Positions 22,157 to 34,278 are shown, counted from the first letter of the stretch. The stretch: 64,000 bases of DNA from Tuctoria greenei (GCA_036927565.1 JAYESD010000004.1:163033697-163097696), one strand, 5' to 3'. The notes: generated by a model from the letters alone, not told the origin. Numbers and translations: made by a program.

Positions 22157-22422
22157 ATTGTTAACGATTTTCTGCTTATTAGCCACCATATTGTGCCATC
22201 CAAGCTCCACCTTTCTCTTGAGCATAACAGATACCTTTGCAATCACCCCAAGCTTCATTGGTTCATCTCACCGTCCACACCACCTGTTGTGTCGGTAAGA
22301 ACACTTGTAAGAGCGTGGTAAGACGCTTGAGCAAGAGAGATTGTTTTCTTCCGCCTTCCACATTGTCACTGTAGTTGATAGGGATAACATATTTTTTTGT
22401 TGTCTTTTGTTTCCTACTAACA
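22157..22422 (+). other. Element F untranslated leader
   Basis: These 266 non-coding bp lie between the LTR and the gag ATG at 22423. I see no clear primer binding site at the expected position, where the sequence is ATTGTTAACG. Confidence 0.6.
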
Positions 22423-23906
22423 ATGGCAGGAGAAGACAATAATGACGAATGTGTTCAACATGTTGAGTTACGTGATATGATGAAGACCATGACGGATATG
22501 TTCGCCAAATACAACGCAGCAACGGAGGAGTCATTGACGAACTTGACTCGCCAACTGGATGACCTTGCTCTTCGGATGAATACTTTTGAGGCTCGGTTGC
22601 CTCTCGCTGGAAGACAAGAAGACAATGCTTATGATGAACTGGAAGATCACAATAATCAGCCTAGACTGCCACTTTATCATCGAGGTATGGGAGGTAATAA
22701 TCATAACAATTATAATCGCCCTCCTGATGATCCTTTTGCTAAAGTGAAATTTACTATACCCTCTTTTTCTGGTGCTTATGATGCTGAGGCTTATCTTGAT
22801 TGGGAGATGACAGTAGAGCAAAAATTTAATTCCCATCTTGTTCCTGAACAACATAGAGTTCGTCAAGCCACTAGTGAGTTTAAGGATTTTGCTATCATAT
22901 GATGGAATGAACTTGTTAAAACTAGAACTGATCCTCCAACATGGGATAGATTAAAGGAAGCTATGTGTGTTCGATTTGTTCCTCCATCTTTTCAGCGGGA
23001 CCTTCGCAGAAAATTGCAGCGTTTAGACCAAGGTAGCATGTCCGTAGAGGAGTATTATCAAGAGTTACAAAAGGGTATGCTGCGTTGTGGGGTAGTAGAG
23101 GACATGGATGATAAAATAGCTCGTTTTTATGGGGGGTTGAGGCGTGAAATTCAGGACATTGTTGATTACAAAGAATATGATACTGTTAACAGATTGTTTC
23201 AGCTTGCTATGTTGGCAGAAAAAAATTGCAGGACCAACAACAACAGCAACAACGCACGAGGAGCAACTTCACGCCGCGTGCAGCGACTACACCATCCAAA
23301 ACAGCACCATCTTCGACCCCCCGTGCAGCGACTACACCACCCAATGGCGGCCAACGAACTATACCTACTGCTCCACCTTCTCGCGTGCCAGAAGGTAGCA
23401 AGGCGACATCATTCAAGCCTTCGTCGTCCACTCCTTCTACGGGTCGTACTTCCAACATTAAGTGTCACTGCTGCCAGGGACTTGGTCATATGATGAGAGA
23501 TTGCCCGAGCAAACGAGCATACATAGCACGCGACGATGGCGGGTATGATAGTACTTTGGATGTTGAAGATGAATATTCTCTTGCTACTGACTTTACAGAT
23601 CCAAATGACGAACACACCGAAGAAGAGGTACATGGTACAGCGGCGACGGAGAACTATAGGAGCATCATTGTGCAGCGTACCTTGAGCTCCAAAGTGGAGA
23701 CCGACGACAAGCTACACCGACACAACCTCTTCCACATGTTTCTCGTCGTCAAGGACTATCGTGTACACACTATAATTGATGTAGGTAGCTGCAATAACTT
23801 GGTAAACATGGACGTCGTCAAGAAACTCGGTTTGACAACAAGAGCACACCCTCATCCGTACCACATTCAATGGTTCAACAACAGCGGTAAGGTTCGGGTA
23901 ACATAA
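22423..23906 (+). pseudogene. Element F Gag and protease, broken
   Basis: ATG at 22423 gives MAGEDNND. The capsid follows with FSGAYDAEAYLDWE, typical of CRM-type Gag. A TGA at about 22900-22902 replaces a conserved Trp. The frame resumes (22963) with RFVPPSFQRDLRRKLQRL and then shifts at an A-run near 23222. The following frame (23226-23906) has a Pro/Thr-rich linker, a knuckle CHCCQGLGHMMRDC and a protease-like HTIIDVGSCNN, whose active site reads Asp-Val-Gly-Ser. A TAA at 23904-23906 ends it. Confidence 0.82.
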
Positions 23907-25668
23907 ACAGCGAGAATACATTTTTCAATTGGTTCACAACATGATTTTGCTGATTTTGATGTTGTTCCTATGGATGCTTGTTCTCTTTTATTGGGTCGTC
24001 CTTGGGAGTTTGATACAGATGCTATTCATCATGGTAGAACCAATAAATATACTCTCATGCGTAAGGGAAGAAAATCACTTTGCTCCCCATGACTCCTGCT
24101 GAAATTGTGCATTTTGAGAAAAGTAAAATTCGTGAGGGCAAAGCAACAAAATTAGAATCTGAAAAACAGCAAGTTATTAAGTTAAAATCACCATCGTTGC
24201 TCGCAACTAAATCTGAACTTGCTGATTTATTCGATTCTAAGGGGGTGTGCTATGCTTTAGTTTGCAAAGAAGCCATGTTTTCACTTCATGAATTGTCTAT
24301 TGCATTGCCCCCTGCTGTTGCTAACCTTTTGCAGGAGTTTGAGGATGTGTTTCCCTCAAAGATACCCCCTGGTTTACCACCGATGAGAGGCATTGAACAC
24401 AAGATCGATTTGATTCCAGGAGCAAGTTTGCCAAATCGTGCAGCATACAGGGTGAATCCACAAGAAACTAAGGAAATTCAGCGACAAGTCCAAGATCTTT
24501 TGGACCGCGGGTACATTCGTGAAAGCCTTAGCCCTTGTTCTGTTCCTGTTCTTTTGGTTCCTAAGAAAGATGGTAGTTGGCGCATGTGTGTTGATTGTCG
24601 AGCGATTAATAACATCACCATTCGATATCGTTATCCTATTCCTCGATTAGATGACATGCTTGATGAATTGAGTGGTGCTATCATCTTCACAAAAATTGAC
24701 TTGCGTAGTGGTTACCACCAAATTAGAATGGCACTAGGAGATGAATGGAAAACCGCATTTAAAACCAAGTTTGGACTTTATGAGTGGTTAGTCATGCCTT
24801 TTGGTTTAACTAATGCACCCAGCACCTTTATGCGATTAATGAACGAGGTTTTACGTGCTTTCATTGGACAATTTGTGGTGGTTTACTTCGATGATATCCT
24901 CATTTACAGCAAGTCATATGATGAACATCTTGATCATTTACGTGCTGTTTTTACTGTTTTGAGAGATGCATGTTTGTTTGGTAACCTCGAAAAGTGCGTC
25001 TTTTGCACCAATCGAGTCTCGTTTCTTGGCTATGTCGTTTCCTCGTAGGGAATTGATATGGATGAGGCAAAAATTGAAGCAATCACCAGCTGGCCAGCCC
25101 CAACAACCGTCACACAGGTTCGTAGTTTTCTTGGTCTTGCAGGTTTTTATCTGCGCTTTGTGCGGGATTTCAGCACCATTGCAGCACCTCTACATGAGCT
25201 AACGAAGAAGGGAGTTCCATTTCGATGGGGCGAACAACAGCAACAAGCTTTTGATGCTCTCAAATCGAAGCTTACACAAGCACCATTACTACAACTTCCT
25301 GATTTTGACAAGACCTTTGAGCTAGAATGTGATGCAAGCGGCATCGGTATTGGAGATGTTCTCATACAAGGAGGTAAACCCGTTGCTTTCTTTAGTGAAA
25401 AACTTCATGGTCCTTCTCTGAATTATTCCACTTATGATAAGGAATTGTATGCCTTAGTACGTGTATTACAAACTTGGCAACATTATCTTTGGTCTGAGGA
25501 GTTTGTCATACATTCCGATCATCAATCGTTGGAGTATCTTAAGTGTCAAACCAATCTGAATAAATGACATGCTAAATGGATTGAGTTCATAGAGTCGTTT
25601 CCATGCATCATTAAGCATAAGAAAGGAAGGAAAATATCATTGCCGATGCATTATCTAGGCGTTATACC
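23907..25668 (+). pseudogene. Element F RT and RNase H
   Basis: After the protease tail (LLLGRPWEFD, about 23995) the 322-codon frame 24080-25048 carries RT. It has WRMCVDCRAIN (Tyr of the usual VDYR replaced by Cys), FTKIDLRSGYHQI and catalytic YFDDILIYSKS at about 24884. A TAG at 25046-25048 is followed in the next frame by the thumb and RNase H (25058-25567) with CDASGIGIG and SDHQSLEYL. It stops at 25565-25567. The RNase H end (25570-25668) is frameshifted. Confidence 0.85.
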
Positions 25669-27126
25669 ATGCTGTCCCAACTTGATCATAAAATCTTTGG
25701 TTTGGAAACAATTAAAGCATTATATCCGACTGATTTGGACTTCAAAGATGCTTTTGAAAATTGTAGAGAAGGAAGAAATTGGAATAAATATGTGCTGCGA
25801 GAGGGTCTCCTCTATCGTGCTAACAAGCTATGCGTTCCAGCTAGCTCCGTTCGTCTATTGCTTTTGCAGGAAGCACATGGAGGAGGTTTGATGGGACATT
25901 TTGGAGTGAAGAAAACTGAAGACGTGCTGTCCACACACTTCTTTTGGCCAAAGATGAGGCGTGATGTCGAGCGTTACTTGTCACGATGCACTACTTGCAA
26001 CAAAGCTAAGTCTCGCCTTAACCCACATGGTCTTTATATGCCTCGTCCTGTTCCTAGTGTACCTTGGGAGGATATTTCTATGGACTTTGTTTTGGGATTG
26101 CCTAGGACTAAGAGGGGGAGGGATAGTATTTTTGTAGTTGTTGATCGTTTTTCCAAAATGGCACACTTTATACCTTGTCATAAGAATGATAATGCCTCAC
26201 ACATTGCTGATTTATTTATGACGGAAATTGTTCGTTTACATGGTGTGCCAAATACCATTGTTTCTGATCGTGATGCAAAAAATTTAAGTCATTTTTGGAG
26301 AACTTTGTGGTATAAATTGGAAACCAAGTTGCTGTTTTCAACTACATGTCACCCACAAACGGATGGACAGACCGAGGTAGTTAATCGTACTTTATCCACT
26401 ATGTTGCGGGCTGTCTTGAAAACAAATTTTAAGTTGTGGGAGGAGTGTTTACCACATATAGAATTTGCTTACAACAGATCCGTTCACTCCACGACAAAGG
26501 TAAGTCCATTCCAGGTAGTGTATGGTTTCAATCCCCATGCTCCTATTGATTTACTACCTTTGCCTCCTTCTGAAACTATAAATTTGGATGCTACACAACG
26601 ATCTGAATTCATTCTTAAGATGCATGAAACTACAAAGAAAAATATTGAAATGATAAATGAGAAGTATAGGATTGCAGGTATTAAAGGTAGAAAAGAAGTA
26701 CAACTTGAACCGGATGATTTGGTGTGGTTACATTTGAGAAAAGAGCGATTTCCCGACTTGAGAAAATCTAAACTTATGTCACGAGTTGCTGGTCCTTTTA
26801 AGATTGTTGAAAAGATTAATGATAATGCATATAAGCTTGAATTGCCTCCCGATTTTGGGGTTAGTCCTACATTTAACATTTCAGATTTGCGACCGTACTT
26901 GGCAGAAGAAGATGAACTTGAGTCGAGGACGACTCCAATTCAAGAGGGGGAGGATGATGAGGACATCACAACAGCGGAGACGCACATTGAACTGCAAGGA
27001 CCAATCACAAGAGCACGGGCATGGTTATTAAATCAGCAGGTGAATTCGTTCTTAACTTCTTTTACATGTGAGTTTGAGAATAGATTGCTATGTGATGATT
27101 TAATTGTTATTAGGAATAATGTATAA
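25669..27126 (+). CDS. Element F integrase with C-terminal CR motif (open frame)
   Basis: A 485-codon open frame covers the whole integrase. The zinc finger is H70, H77, C107 and C110, and the DDE triad is D139, D200 and E236. The C-terminal DNA-binding part ends ISDLRPYL near residue 415. Residues from about 429 onward are encoded by the 3' LTR and form the CR motif (GPITRARAW, NQQVNSFL), thought to target CENH3 chromatin. The usual SDRD-G motif reads SDRDAKN, one possible active-site-adjacent change. It was normally made as part of a Gag-Pol polyprotein; here it is isolated by upstream stops. Confidence 0.85.
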   Translation: MLSQLDHKIFGLETIKALYPTDLDFKDAFENCREGRNWNKYVLREGLLYRANKLCVPASSVRLLLLQEAHGGGLMGHFGVKKTEDVLSTHFFWPKMRRDVERYLSRCTTCNKAKSRLNPHGLYMPRPVPSVPWEDISMDFVLGLPRTKRGRDSIFVVVDRFSKMAHFIPCHKNDNASHIADLFMTEIVRLHGVPNTIVSDRDAKNLSHFWRTLWYKLETKLLFSTTCHPQTDGQTEVVNRTLSTMLRAVLKTNFKLWEECLPHIEFAYNRSVHSTTKVSPFQVVYGFNPHAPIDLLPLPPSETINLDATQRSEFILKMHETTKKNIEMINEKYRIAGIKGRKEVQLEPDDLVWLHLRKERFPDLRKSKLMSRVAGPFKIVEKINDNAYKLELPPDFGVSPTFNISDLRPYLAEEDELESRTTPIQEGEDDEDITTAETHIELQGPITRARAWLLNQQVNSFLTSFTCEFENRLLCDDLIVIRNNV

Positions 27127-27818
27127 GATCAACAAGTGAAGGAAGGAGGCCTTGGGAGCGTGGAGAACCACCTGGTACGTCCACAAGTTGATGGAAACAG
27201 TTTACAACTCGGACTCGAGTTCAACTCGGAGTCCAGGAGCAGTCCACCTTAAAACAAACGCCCAGGAGGCATACGGACTCCGTTTTCGACGTTCTACATA
27301 TGAACGGAAAGAGGAGAAGATAAACTTTCCAATGGTTCTGGTCCCACCTCAAAATTCCATAGGAGTCATTGGGAATCGTCGAAACAAGTCGAGTCCAGAT
27401 TTCTGTCCGGTGCTGCACTACCGAAACGGGCCTTTGGGCCTTGTATCATGTAAGAGTCCATTAGGGACGCGTCTAATCGTGTTTTGGTTGAACCCTAGCC
27501 TATAAATACTGCAGCCGCCGGTCATATTCGGTGGGTTTTGCTTAGATCAATAAAATCGCCATTCTACGGTTTGTGAGACCCCAACTTCGCGATTTCCGAT
27601 CGTGTCTTCTACGTTCTTGCTCGTGTTCTCGGTTGCACTTGCAGGGATTAGCCTTCTTGGCGAGGTCAAGCGTGTGCAGCACGGTTGATAACCAACGGAG
27701 CCGTGGTGTAGTGATTGCAGGGGTACTCGAACCGCTCGAGTGTCGCGGATCATCAACGTCGAGTTCTCCACCCCAGTCGACATACCTTTCGGAAGATCGG
27801 GCCTAAACTTACTCATCA
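26955..27818 (+). repeat. Element F 3' LTR (also codes for pol C-terminus)
   Basis: 864 bp. The purine tract AAGAGGGGGAGGA lies immediately upstream and is itself translated. In the 5' LTR the homologous coding segment reads on slightly differently because of a GAG/TAT change near the stop. Confidence 0.9.
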
Positions 27819-27823
27819 TAGGG

Positions 27824-28670
27824 TTTGCTACACACAGCACACCGGACTAGTCCGATCTTTCTAAACCCTAACGGTCACTTTTAGAAACCCCATATAAATA
27901 GAGGTGCACGGCCCAACTTTAAACTCTCTCGAACCCTAGCGTCGTCACACCTCCCAAGAGCCTCAAAAACCACATCTCTCCATGAAATTAAGTACAACAA
28001 AGATCAATCCTTTGAGGATTCACTCTAGATCATTGGAGAGACATGTTCAACACTCATTAGCTCTTGGTTTGATTCTCTAACACACTCCTATGATTTCACT
28101 GTAATCTTTTGAGTGTGTTCTTGGTGGTATTTCGTATTGTAATCTAAGAGAGCTCTCATTGTGTGAGAAGGCCCCTTTGAATTCGGTTATTCATCCCTTT
28201 GTGAGAAGTGGAAGAGGATTGGCCTTCATGGCGATCCGACAAGGGTAGGGTTGGAGAAGACCCGATCTTTTGTGGACTCCTCAACGTGGATGTAGGTTGC
28301 CTCTGTGGGAACCGAACCACAGAATAATTCTCTTGTGTTCTTGTTTTGTGTTCATCGTTCTTTACATTATATCAATCTAGGGTTTCAATTAATCTTGCTC
28401 ACTTTACGTTGAAATATCAAATTTAAGATTGACTTGTGATATACCCTAGTACATAATCTTGCAACACATAAATTACAAGTATATTTCCGCTGCTACACCC
28501 TAGAATCAAACTTAATGAATCAAACTTGATCAACGTAGTCCGTACACACCGGACTAGTCTGCACTTTACCGGACTAGTCCTATATCTCCGGTTTTGAATT
28601 GGTTGTTAAGTGTTGCAGGTTCTGACAAATTTCAAAAAGGCCTATTCACCCCCCCTCTAGGCCACATTCA
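27824..28670 (+). repeat. Element D 5' LTR, right part
   Basis: The LTR continues after the F TSD. It has one U3 box at 27844 and a TATA box (TATAAATA) at 27893-27900. A U5 cluster lies at about 28531-28580 (boxes 28551 and 28571). The end is ...CACATTCA at 28670. Relative to the 3' LTR it lacks a precise 22-bp box unit after CACACC. Confidence 0.9.
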
Positions 28671-28672
28671 AT

Positions 28673-28684
28673 TGGTATCAGAGC
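28673..28684 (+). promoter_or_regulatory. Element D primer binding site (initiator Met)
   Basis: TGGTATCAGAGC lies two bases after the LTR end. It is the standard copia primer site. Confidence 0.9.
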
Positions 28685-28732
28685 GGGTTCTTCAATAAAG
28701 AGACTAATCGCTCGAAGAAGATCACGTCGGAC

Positions 28733-31109
28733 ATGAAGGACATCCACAAGAGCAACAACCAAGAAAAGGTTGATGATGAAAAGAACCACAAGGTGGAGAA
28801 GCTCCTCGAAGCCATTCAAGACTTCGAGGAAGATGATGAGGAGACGCTAGAACTGAAGGCGCTCCTAAGAAAGAAGACACTTTCCAAAGGGAAAGTGAAG
28901 ATTGAAGAAAAGAAGAAGGGGAGTAGTCACACCAACTACTCCCGATATCCTTTTAACTATGATCATCTCAATTCCAATAATAATCATTATTTGTCTATCC
29001 CACTTGGAAAAGCCCCACATTTCGATGGAAGTGATTACTCAATGTGGAGGCAAAATATGAAAATGCATCTAATTTCCGTCAATCCAAGTTTATGGCATAT
29101 TATGTGCACAGGGATAGATATCCCGAACGATGACGAAGAGCTCACACCAAGCCAAGAGCAGGCTATTCATCGAAATGCTCAAGCCGCGACAGTAATTACC
29201 TCTTTGCTCAGTCGGGACGAGTTCACCAAGGTGGATGGACTCGAGATTGCTAAGGAGATTTGGGACACAATGCAAACTGCACATGAAGGTGACCGTCATG
29301 TGCGTGAAGCAAAGATCGAAATGATTGAAAGCGAATTAGGAAGATTCGCAATTGAAGAAGACGAGTCACCCCAGGACATGTACAACTGATTGAAGACACT
29401 CATCAACAAGGTCAGATCATACCGAAGTAAGAAGTGGAATGACCACGAGGTGGTAAAGCTCATCCTTAGAGCTTTCATGCCTCGCAACGTCACCCTATGC
29501 TCCATGATCAGAGAAAGCCCCCGGATACAAAAGGATGACTCCGGATGAATTGCTTGGAAAGATCATCAACTTCGAGATGATGGAAAAACAAGCAAAGCAT
29601 GTCAAGGAGATTGCCGACCTCACCTCGGCAAAGAAGAAAGGGGTTGCTTTGAAGTCCACCCTCAAGCCCCTATCTAAAGAAGCTAGAGAAGCACAACTAG
29701 AAGAAGACAATGACGACGAGGGCAGTGAATTAGATGAAGAATACATGATATTGTTCATGAAGAAATTCAAGAGAATAATGAAGAAAAGACAAGGTGCCAA
29801 ATCAAGCAAAGGAAAGTACAAGGAAAGAACAAAGCCAAAGTTGACGCGGGCATGCTATAATTGTGGTGAGTATAGCCACGTTATAGTTGATTGCCCATAT
29901 GAAGAGAACAAGAAAAAGACTAAAGAATCCAAGCCTCAACCCAAGAAATTCTTCAAGAAGAAGAAACAAGCCGAACAAGCTCACATAGGGAAAGAGTGGG
30001 ACTTAAATGATGAGTCCTCATCATCCGAAGAAGAAGAGATGGCTAGCGTAGCCATCGAGAAGACATCCAAGAAGTCTACTCTCTTCCCTAAACTCGGCGC
30101 AAGGAAGGGAGATGGCACTTGCCTTATGGCAAAGGAAGGTAAATGCAAGGTAACCATTAAACCCCCTTCCGTGCATTCCTATTCTAGTGATGATGAAATC
30201 AATAGTGATAATGAGGATATGCTTATTGGACTAGATAGGAAAACGGCCACAAAAATGAAATTTTTGCTTGATCAACTTGTTGAGAAGGAGAGGTTAATAC
30301 ATCGTCAAGAGGACATGATCATCTCCCAAAAGGAGGAATATGTCGAACTTGACAAGCTTCTAGAACTTGAAAAGGAACGAAGCAAATCACTAGAGCTTGA
30401 GTTAGCTTCAAGCAAGGAAACTTGCTTGGAGTTAATCGACTCAAATGCTGCAATCAAGGACCAACTTGCTGACCTGATCAAGGTTAACAAGATCCTTGAA
30501 GTGCAAGTTGAGTCACTCAAGCAAGGTGAACCTTCATCCTCTTCAAGTTCACCTTCTCAACTCACTAAAACTGAGGTTGCTTCTACTTGTACATGCAATA
30601 AAATTGACATCAGTTTGAAAGACAAGTCGACGTCTACAAAGGATAAGCATCCTACCCAAAGTGGCATATTTGACAAGGAGAAGGTCAAATATGCACGCAG
30701 TGCATACTTGGTCCCAAGACCTCCAAATGTCAAATATGGCATTGGTTATCCTTATGGTGAAAAGCAACATGCTAAAAACCATAAGAATAACAAGGAGAGG
30801 ATTGCCTTTGTAAAGGGAAGACCCTCTCAAACTGAAAAAGTTCGGACTAGTCTGGTCGGGGTCCGGACAAGTCCGGTCCTCCGGACAAGTCCGGCCTCCC
30901 AGGCTAGTCCTATATATAAACAACAACAGTTATTGTTTAGAACCTTCGATGCCTCGTATGTCTTAATGAGAAATAATTATGGAAAGGTTTATGCTCATTA
31001 TGTTGGGCCACGCCATGGGAACACCAAGTCTCATGTGTGGGTGCCCAAATGTCTTGTGACTAACCTCCAAGGACCCAAGCAAGCTTGGGTACCTAAAACC
31101 AAAGCATAA
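28733..31109 (+). pseudogene. Element D Gag (copia, long coiled-coil type)
   Basis: ATG at 28733 opens a 218-codon frame with the copia gag signature FDGSDYSMWRQNMKMHL. A TGA at 29387-29389 and a frame change follow. The second frame (29535-31109, 524 codons) has a CCHC knuckle, CYNCGEYSHVIVDC, at about 29853. It then has a Ser/Glu-rich acidic stretch and a coiled coil (about 30290-30520). A four-fold RTSP-like repeat at 30844-30910 is encoded by palindromic boxes. The tail ends HVWVPKCLVTNLQGPK, typical just before SIRE protease. It is broken, but the second half is largely intact. Confidence 0.85.
30844..30910 (+). repeat. Palindromic boxes inside Gag coding sequence
   Basis: Boxes start at 30844, 30865, 30883 and 30901. 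The steps 21, 18 and 18 are all multiples of three. They encode RTSLVGV, RTSPVL, RTSPAS and QASP in the open Gag frame. Motif and flanks match the LTR arrays. Confidence 0.88.
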
Positions 31110-31116
31110 TCTGTTT

Positions 31117-32310
31117 TTGCAGGCCTATTCCTCCAGTGGATCTAAATGGGTGCTAGACAGTGGCTGCACCAACCATATGACTAGAGAAAGAAGAATGTTC
31201 GTTGAATATGAGGAAAATGAGGATCCAAACAAGGGCATCGACTTTGGAGATCATAGTCATGGAAAGGTGCTCGGTACAGGTAAAATTGTAATATCTTCTA
31301 AACACACACTTTCTCATGTTTTACATGTTGAATCCTTAGATTATAACCTGCTGTCCATATCTCAATTATGTGACAAAGGTTATAATTGCTTGTTCACTAA
31401 CGAGGGTGTGACCGTTTCTAGGAGGAGTGATGGTTCCATTGCATTCAAGGGAATGTTAAAGGGAAAGCTCTATCTTGTTGACTTCAACAAGGGTAAAGCT
31501 GAACTTGACACATTCTTGATTGCAAAAACCAACATGGGTTGGCTGTGGCATAGACGGCTAGTGCATGTTGGTATGAGGAACCTTCAAAAACTCCTCAAGG
31601 GCGATCACATCCGAGGTTTGAAGGATGTTGTGTTTGAGAAAGATAGGCCTTGTAGCGCGTGCCAAGCCGGGAAGCAAGTTGGAGCACCTCACCCCGCCAA
31701 GAACGTCATGACTACAACAAGACCGCTCGAGCTACTTCACATGGACTTGTTTGGTCCAATTGCCTACATAAGCATCGGCGGTAACAAATATGGTTTAGTA
31801 GTTGTTGATGATTTTTCTCACTTCACTTGGGTTTTCTTTTTGCATGATAAGTCAGAAACACAAGGAATACTCAAGAAGTTCTTCAAGCGAGCTCAAAACG
31901 AATTCTCATTGACAATCAAGAACATTCGAAGCGACAACGGCACGGAGTTCAAGAACACACAAGTATAGGAGTACCTTGATGAAGAAGACATAAAGCACGA
32001 GTTTTCAGCTCCGTACTCCCCACAACAAAATGGAGTTGCCAAAAGAAAGAACCGAACACTCATAGAGATGGCAAGAACAATGCTCGATGAGTACAAGACC
32101 TCGGATCGATTTTGAGCGGAAGCGATTAACACCGCTTGCCACGCCGTAAATCGACCTTATCTTAATCGACTACTCAAGAAGACATCCTATGAGCTACTCA
32201 CCGGTAACAAGCCCAATATTTCATATTTTAGAGTTTTCGGTTCTCCATGCTACATTTTAAACAAGAAGCCTAGGACTTCAAAGTTCCCTTCAAAGTCCGA
32301 TGAAGGTTTC
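31117..32310 (+). pseudogene. Element D protease, GAG-pre-integrase and integrase
   Basis: The frame 31117-31968 (283 codons) has protease WVLDSGCTNHMT and NLLSISQLCDKGY. The integrase zinc region follows with H...H and CSACQAGKQ. The first core Asp is in LLHMDLFGP and the second in IRSDNGTEF. A TAG at 31966-31968 and a TGA at about 32113 interrupt the core. The catalytic Glu region (QQNGVAKRKN, about 32025) reads Lys where Glu is expected. The C-terminal part LLTGNKPNISYFRVFG follows at about 32197. Confidence 0.85.
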
Positions 32311-34278
32311 TTGCTTGGTTATGATTCGAACACTTACGCCTATCGTGTTTTCAACAAGACATCCGGACTTGTTGAAGTAGCACGTGACGTAGTGTTCGAT
32401 GAGACTAACGGCTCCCAAAAGGAGCAAGTTGATCCATGTGTACTAGGTAAAGAAGAAGCTCCCTGTCAAGCATTGAAAAGAATGGCCTTAGGTGATGTTC
32501 GACCACAAGAGTCACCTCTAAACGTGTATGAGGAAGATGAGCCACAAGAGGAGGTCAACGATCAAGGGGGAGCTCCCACACAAGATCAACCGCAAGAATA
32601 CGAAGATAATCAACAAGTCAACGAAGGCAACCATTTAAGGGGAGAAGAAGATGATCATGAAGATACAACGCCTCAAGTGCCACACCCAAGAGTACACCAA
32701 TGCATCCAAAAGGATCACTCAATCGACAATATCATCGGTGACATCCAAAAGGGAGTAACCACTAGATCTCGTGTAGCTAACTTTTGTGAACACTATTTGT
32801 TTGTATCCTTTTTGGAACCGCGCAGGGTTGAGGATGCATTGAAGGACCCAGACTGGGTGGTGGCAATGCAAGAAGAATTGAACAATTTCAAGCGAAACGA
32901 GGTGTGGGAACTCGTGGCAAGACCCAATGCGAACATTGTCGGCACCAAGTGGGTCTTCCGCAACAAACAAGATGAACACGGTGTGGTGACAAGGAACAAG
33001 GCACGACTTGTGGCCAAAGGGTATTCACAAGTCGAAGGGTTGGATTTTGATGAGACCTTTGCTCCCGTAGCTAGACTTGAATCCATTAGAATATTACTTG
33101 CATATGCTACTCACCATGATTTCAAGCTGTATCAAATGGATGTGAAAAGCGCCTTCCTACACAGACCAATCAAGGAGGGGGTATATGTGGAGCAACCCCC
33201 CCCCCCCCCCCGGGTTTGAAGACGAAGAGTTTCCCGACCACGTATCTAAATTGCGTAAGGCTCTCTACGGCCTCAAACAAGATCATAGAGCTTGGTATGA
33301 GTGTCTTAGAGATTTTTTAATTGAAATGGCTTTAAGATTGGCAAAGTAGATTATACACTATTTACAAAGAATTTTGACAATGATCTTTTTTTATTTGTCA
33401 AATTTACGTTGATGATATAATATTTGGATCAACTAATCAATCTTTTTGTGAGGAATTTAGTAAAATCATGACAGATAGGTTTGAAATGTCAATGACGGGA
33501 GAACTAAAGTACTTCTTGGGATTCCAAGTGCAGCAACAAAAGGAAGGGACGTTCATAAGCCAAACCAAGTACAAGCAAGACATACTCAAGAAGTTTGGTA
33601 TGGACAAGGCAAAGCCTATAAAGACTCCCATGGCAACAAATGGCCACTTAGATCTCAATGAAGATGGACCTAGCGTCGACCAAAAGGTATATCGCTCCAT
33701 GATTGGATCCCTACTCTATTTATGTGCATCTAGGCCAGACATTATGTTGAGTGTATGTTTGTGTGCAAGATTTCAAGCCAATCCTAAGGAGTGTCACTTG
33801 ACAGCCATAAAAAGGATCTTGAGATATTTAGTTCATACACCCAACCTTGGTCTTTGGTACCCAAAAGGCTCAAAATTCAATCTCATTGGTTACTCTGATG
33901 CAGATTATGCCGGATGCAAAGTAGATAGAAAAAGCACCTCCGGTACATGCCAATTCCAAGGGAGATCCTTAGTTTCTTGGTCCTCCAAAAAACAAAATTC
34001 AATTGCCTTATCCACAGCCGAAGTGGAGTATGTTGCAGTCGGGAGTTGTTGTGCACAACTCCTTTGGATGCGACAAACTCTAAGGGATTACAGTTACAAT
34101 ATGAATCGTATTCCACTCCTTTGTGATAATGAGAGTGCCATTAAAATTGCCCACAATCCAGTTGAGCACTATAGAACCAAACACATAGATATAAGACATC
34201 ACTTTTTGAGAGATCATTCCATGAAAGGAGATATAGCCATTTCCCATGTCAACACCCAAAAGCAATTGGCCGACATAT
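32311..34278 (+). pseudogene. Element D reverse transcriptase and RNase H
   Basis: The 32311-33219 frame has an acidic linker and then RT: TKWVFRNKQDEHG, RLVAKGYSQVEGLDFDETF and QMDVKSAFLH. It is broken by a 16-base C run at 33196-33211. The catalytic YVDDIIFGS is at 33405-33431 in another frame. The 33468-34278 frame contains RT end and RNase H (SDADYAGC, STAEVEYVA, DNESAI) up to KQLADI, where element C interrupts. The last 26 codons lie at 44721-44800. Confidence 0.87.
33196..33211 (+). repeat. 16-base poly-C run in D RT
   Basis: The run replaces the short CCCCC expected in the conserved VEQPPGFED block and shifts the frame. It is either real slippage or an assembly error. Confidence 0.8.

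Larger units (their letters stand above)
21294..27818 (+). mobile_element. Element F: Ty3/gypsy chromovirus of the CRM (centromeric) clade
   Basis: This 6525-bp element has LTRs 21294-22156 and 26955-27818 and TSD TAGGG (21289-21293, 27819-27823). The LTR begins TGATGAGGACATC, as in CRM/CRR elements. The pol frame runs through the purine tract and ends inside the 3' LTR with a CR-type C-terminus (ITRARAW...NQQVNSFL), diagnostic of CRM. I counted about 37 substitutions between the LTRs by eye, roughly 4%. CRM members concentrate in grass centromeres, so the locus may be pericentromeric, which is inference. Confidence 0.88.

Noticed and set aside
22157..22180. A primer binding site for element F
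   Set aside because: The sequence after the LTR (ATTGTTAACG) matches no primer tRNA I can recognise, so none was called.
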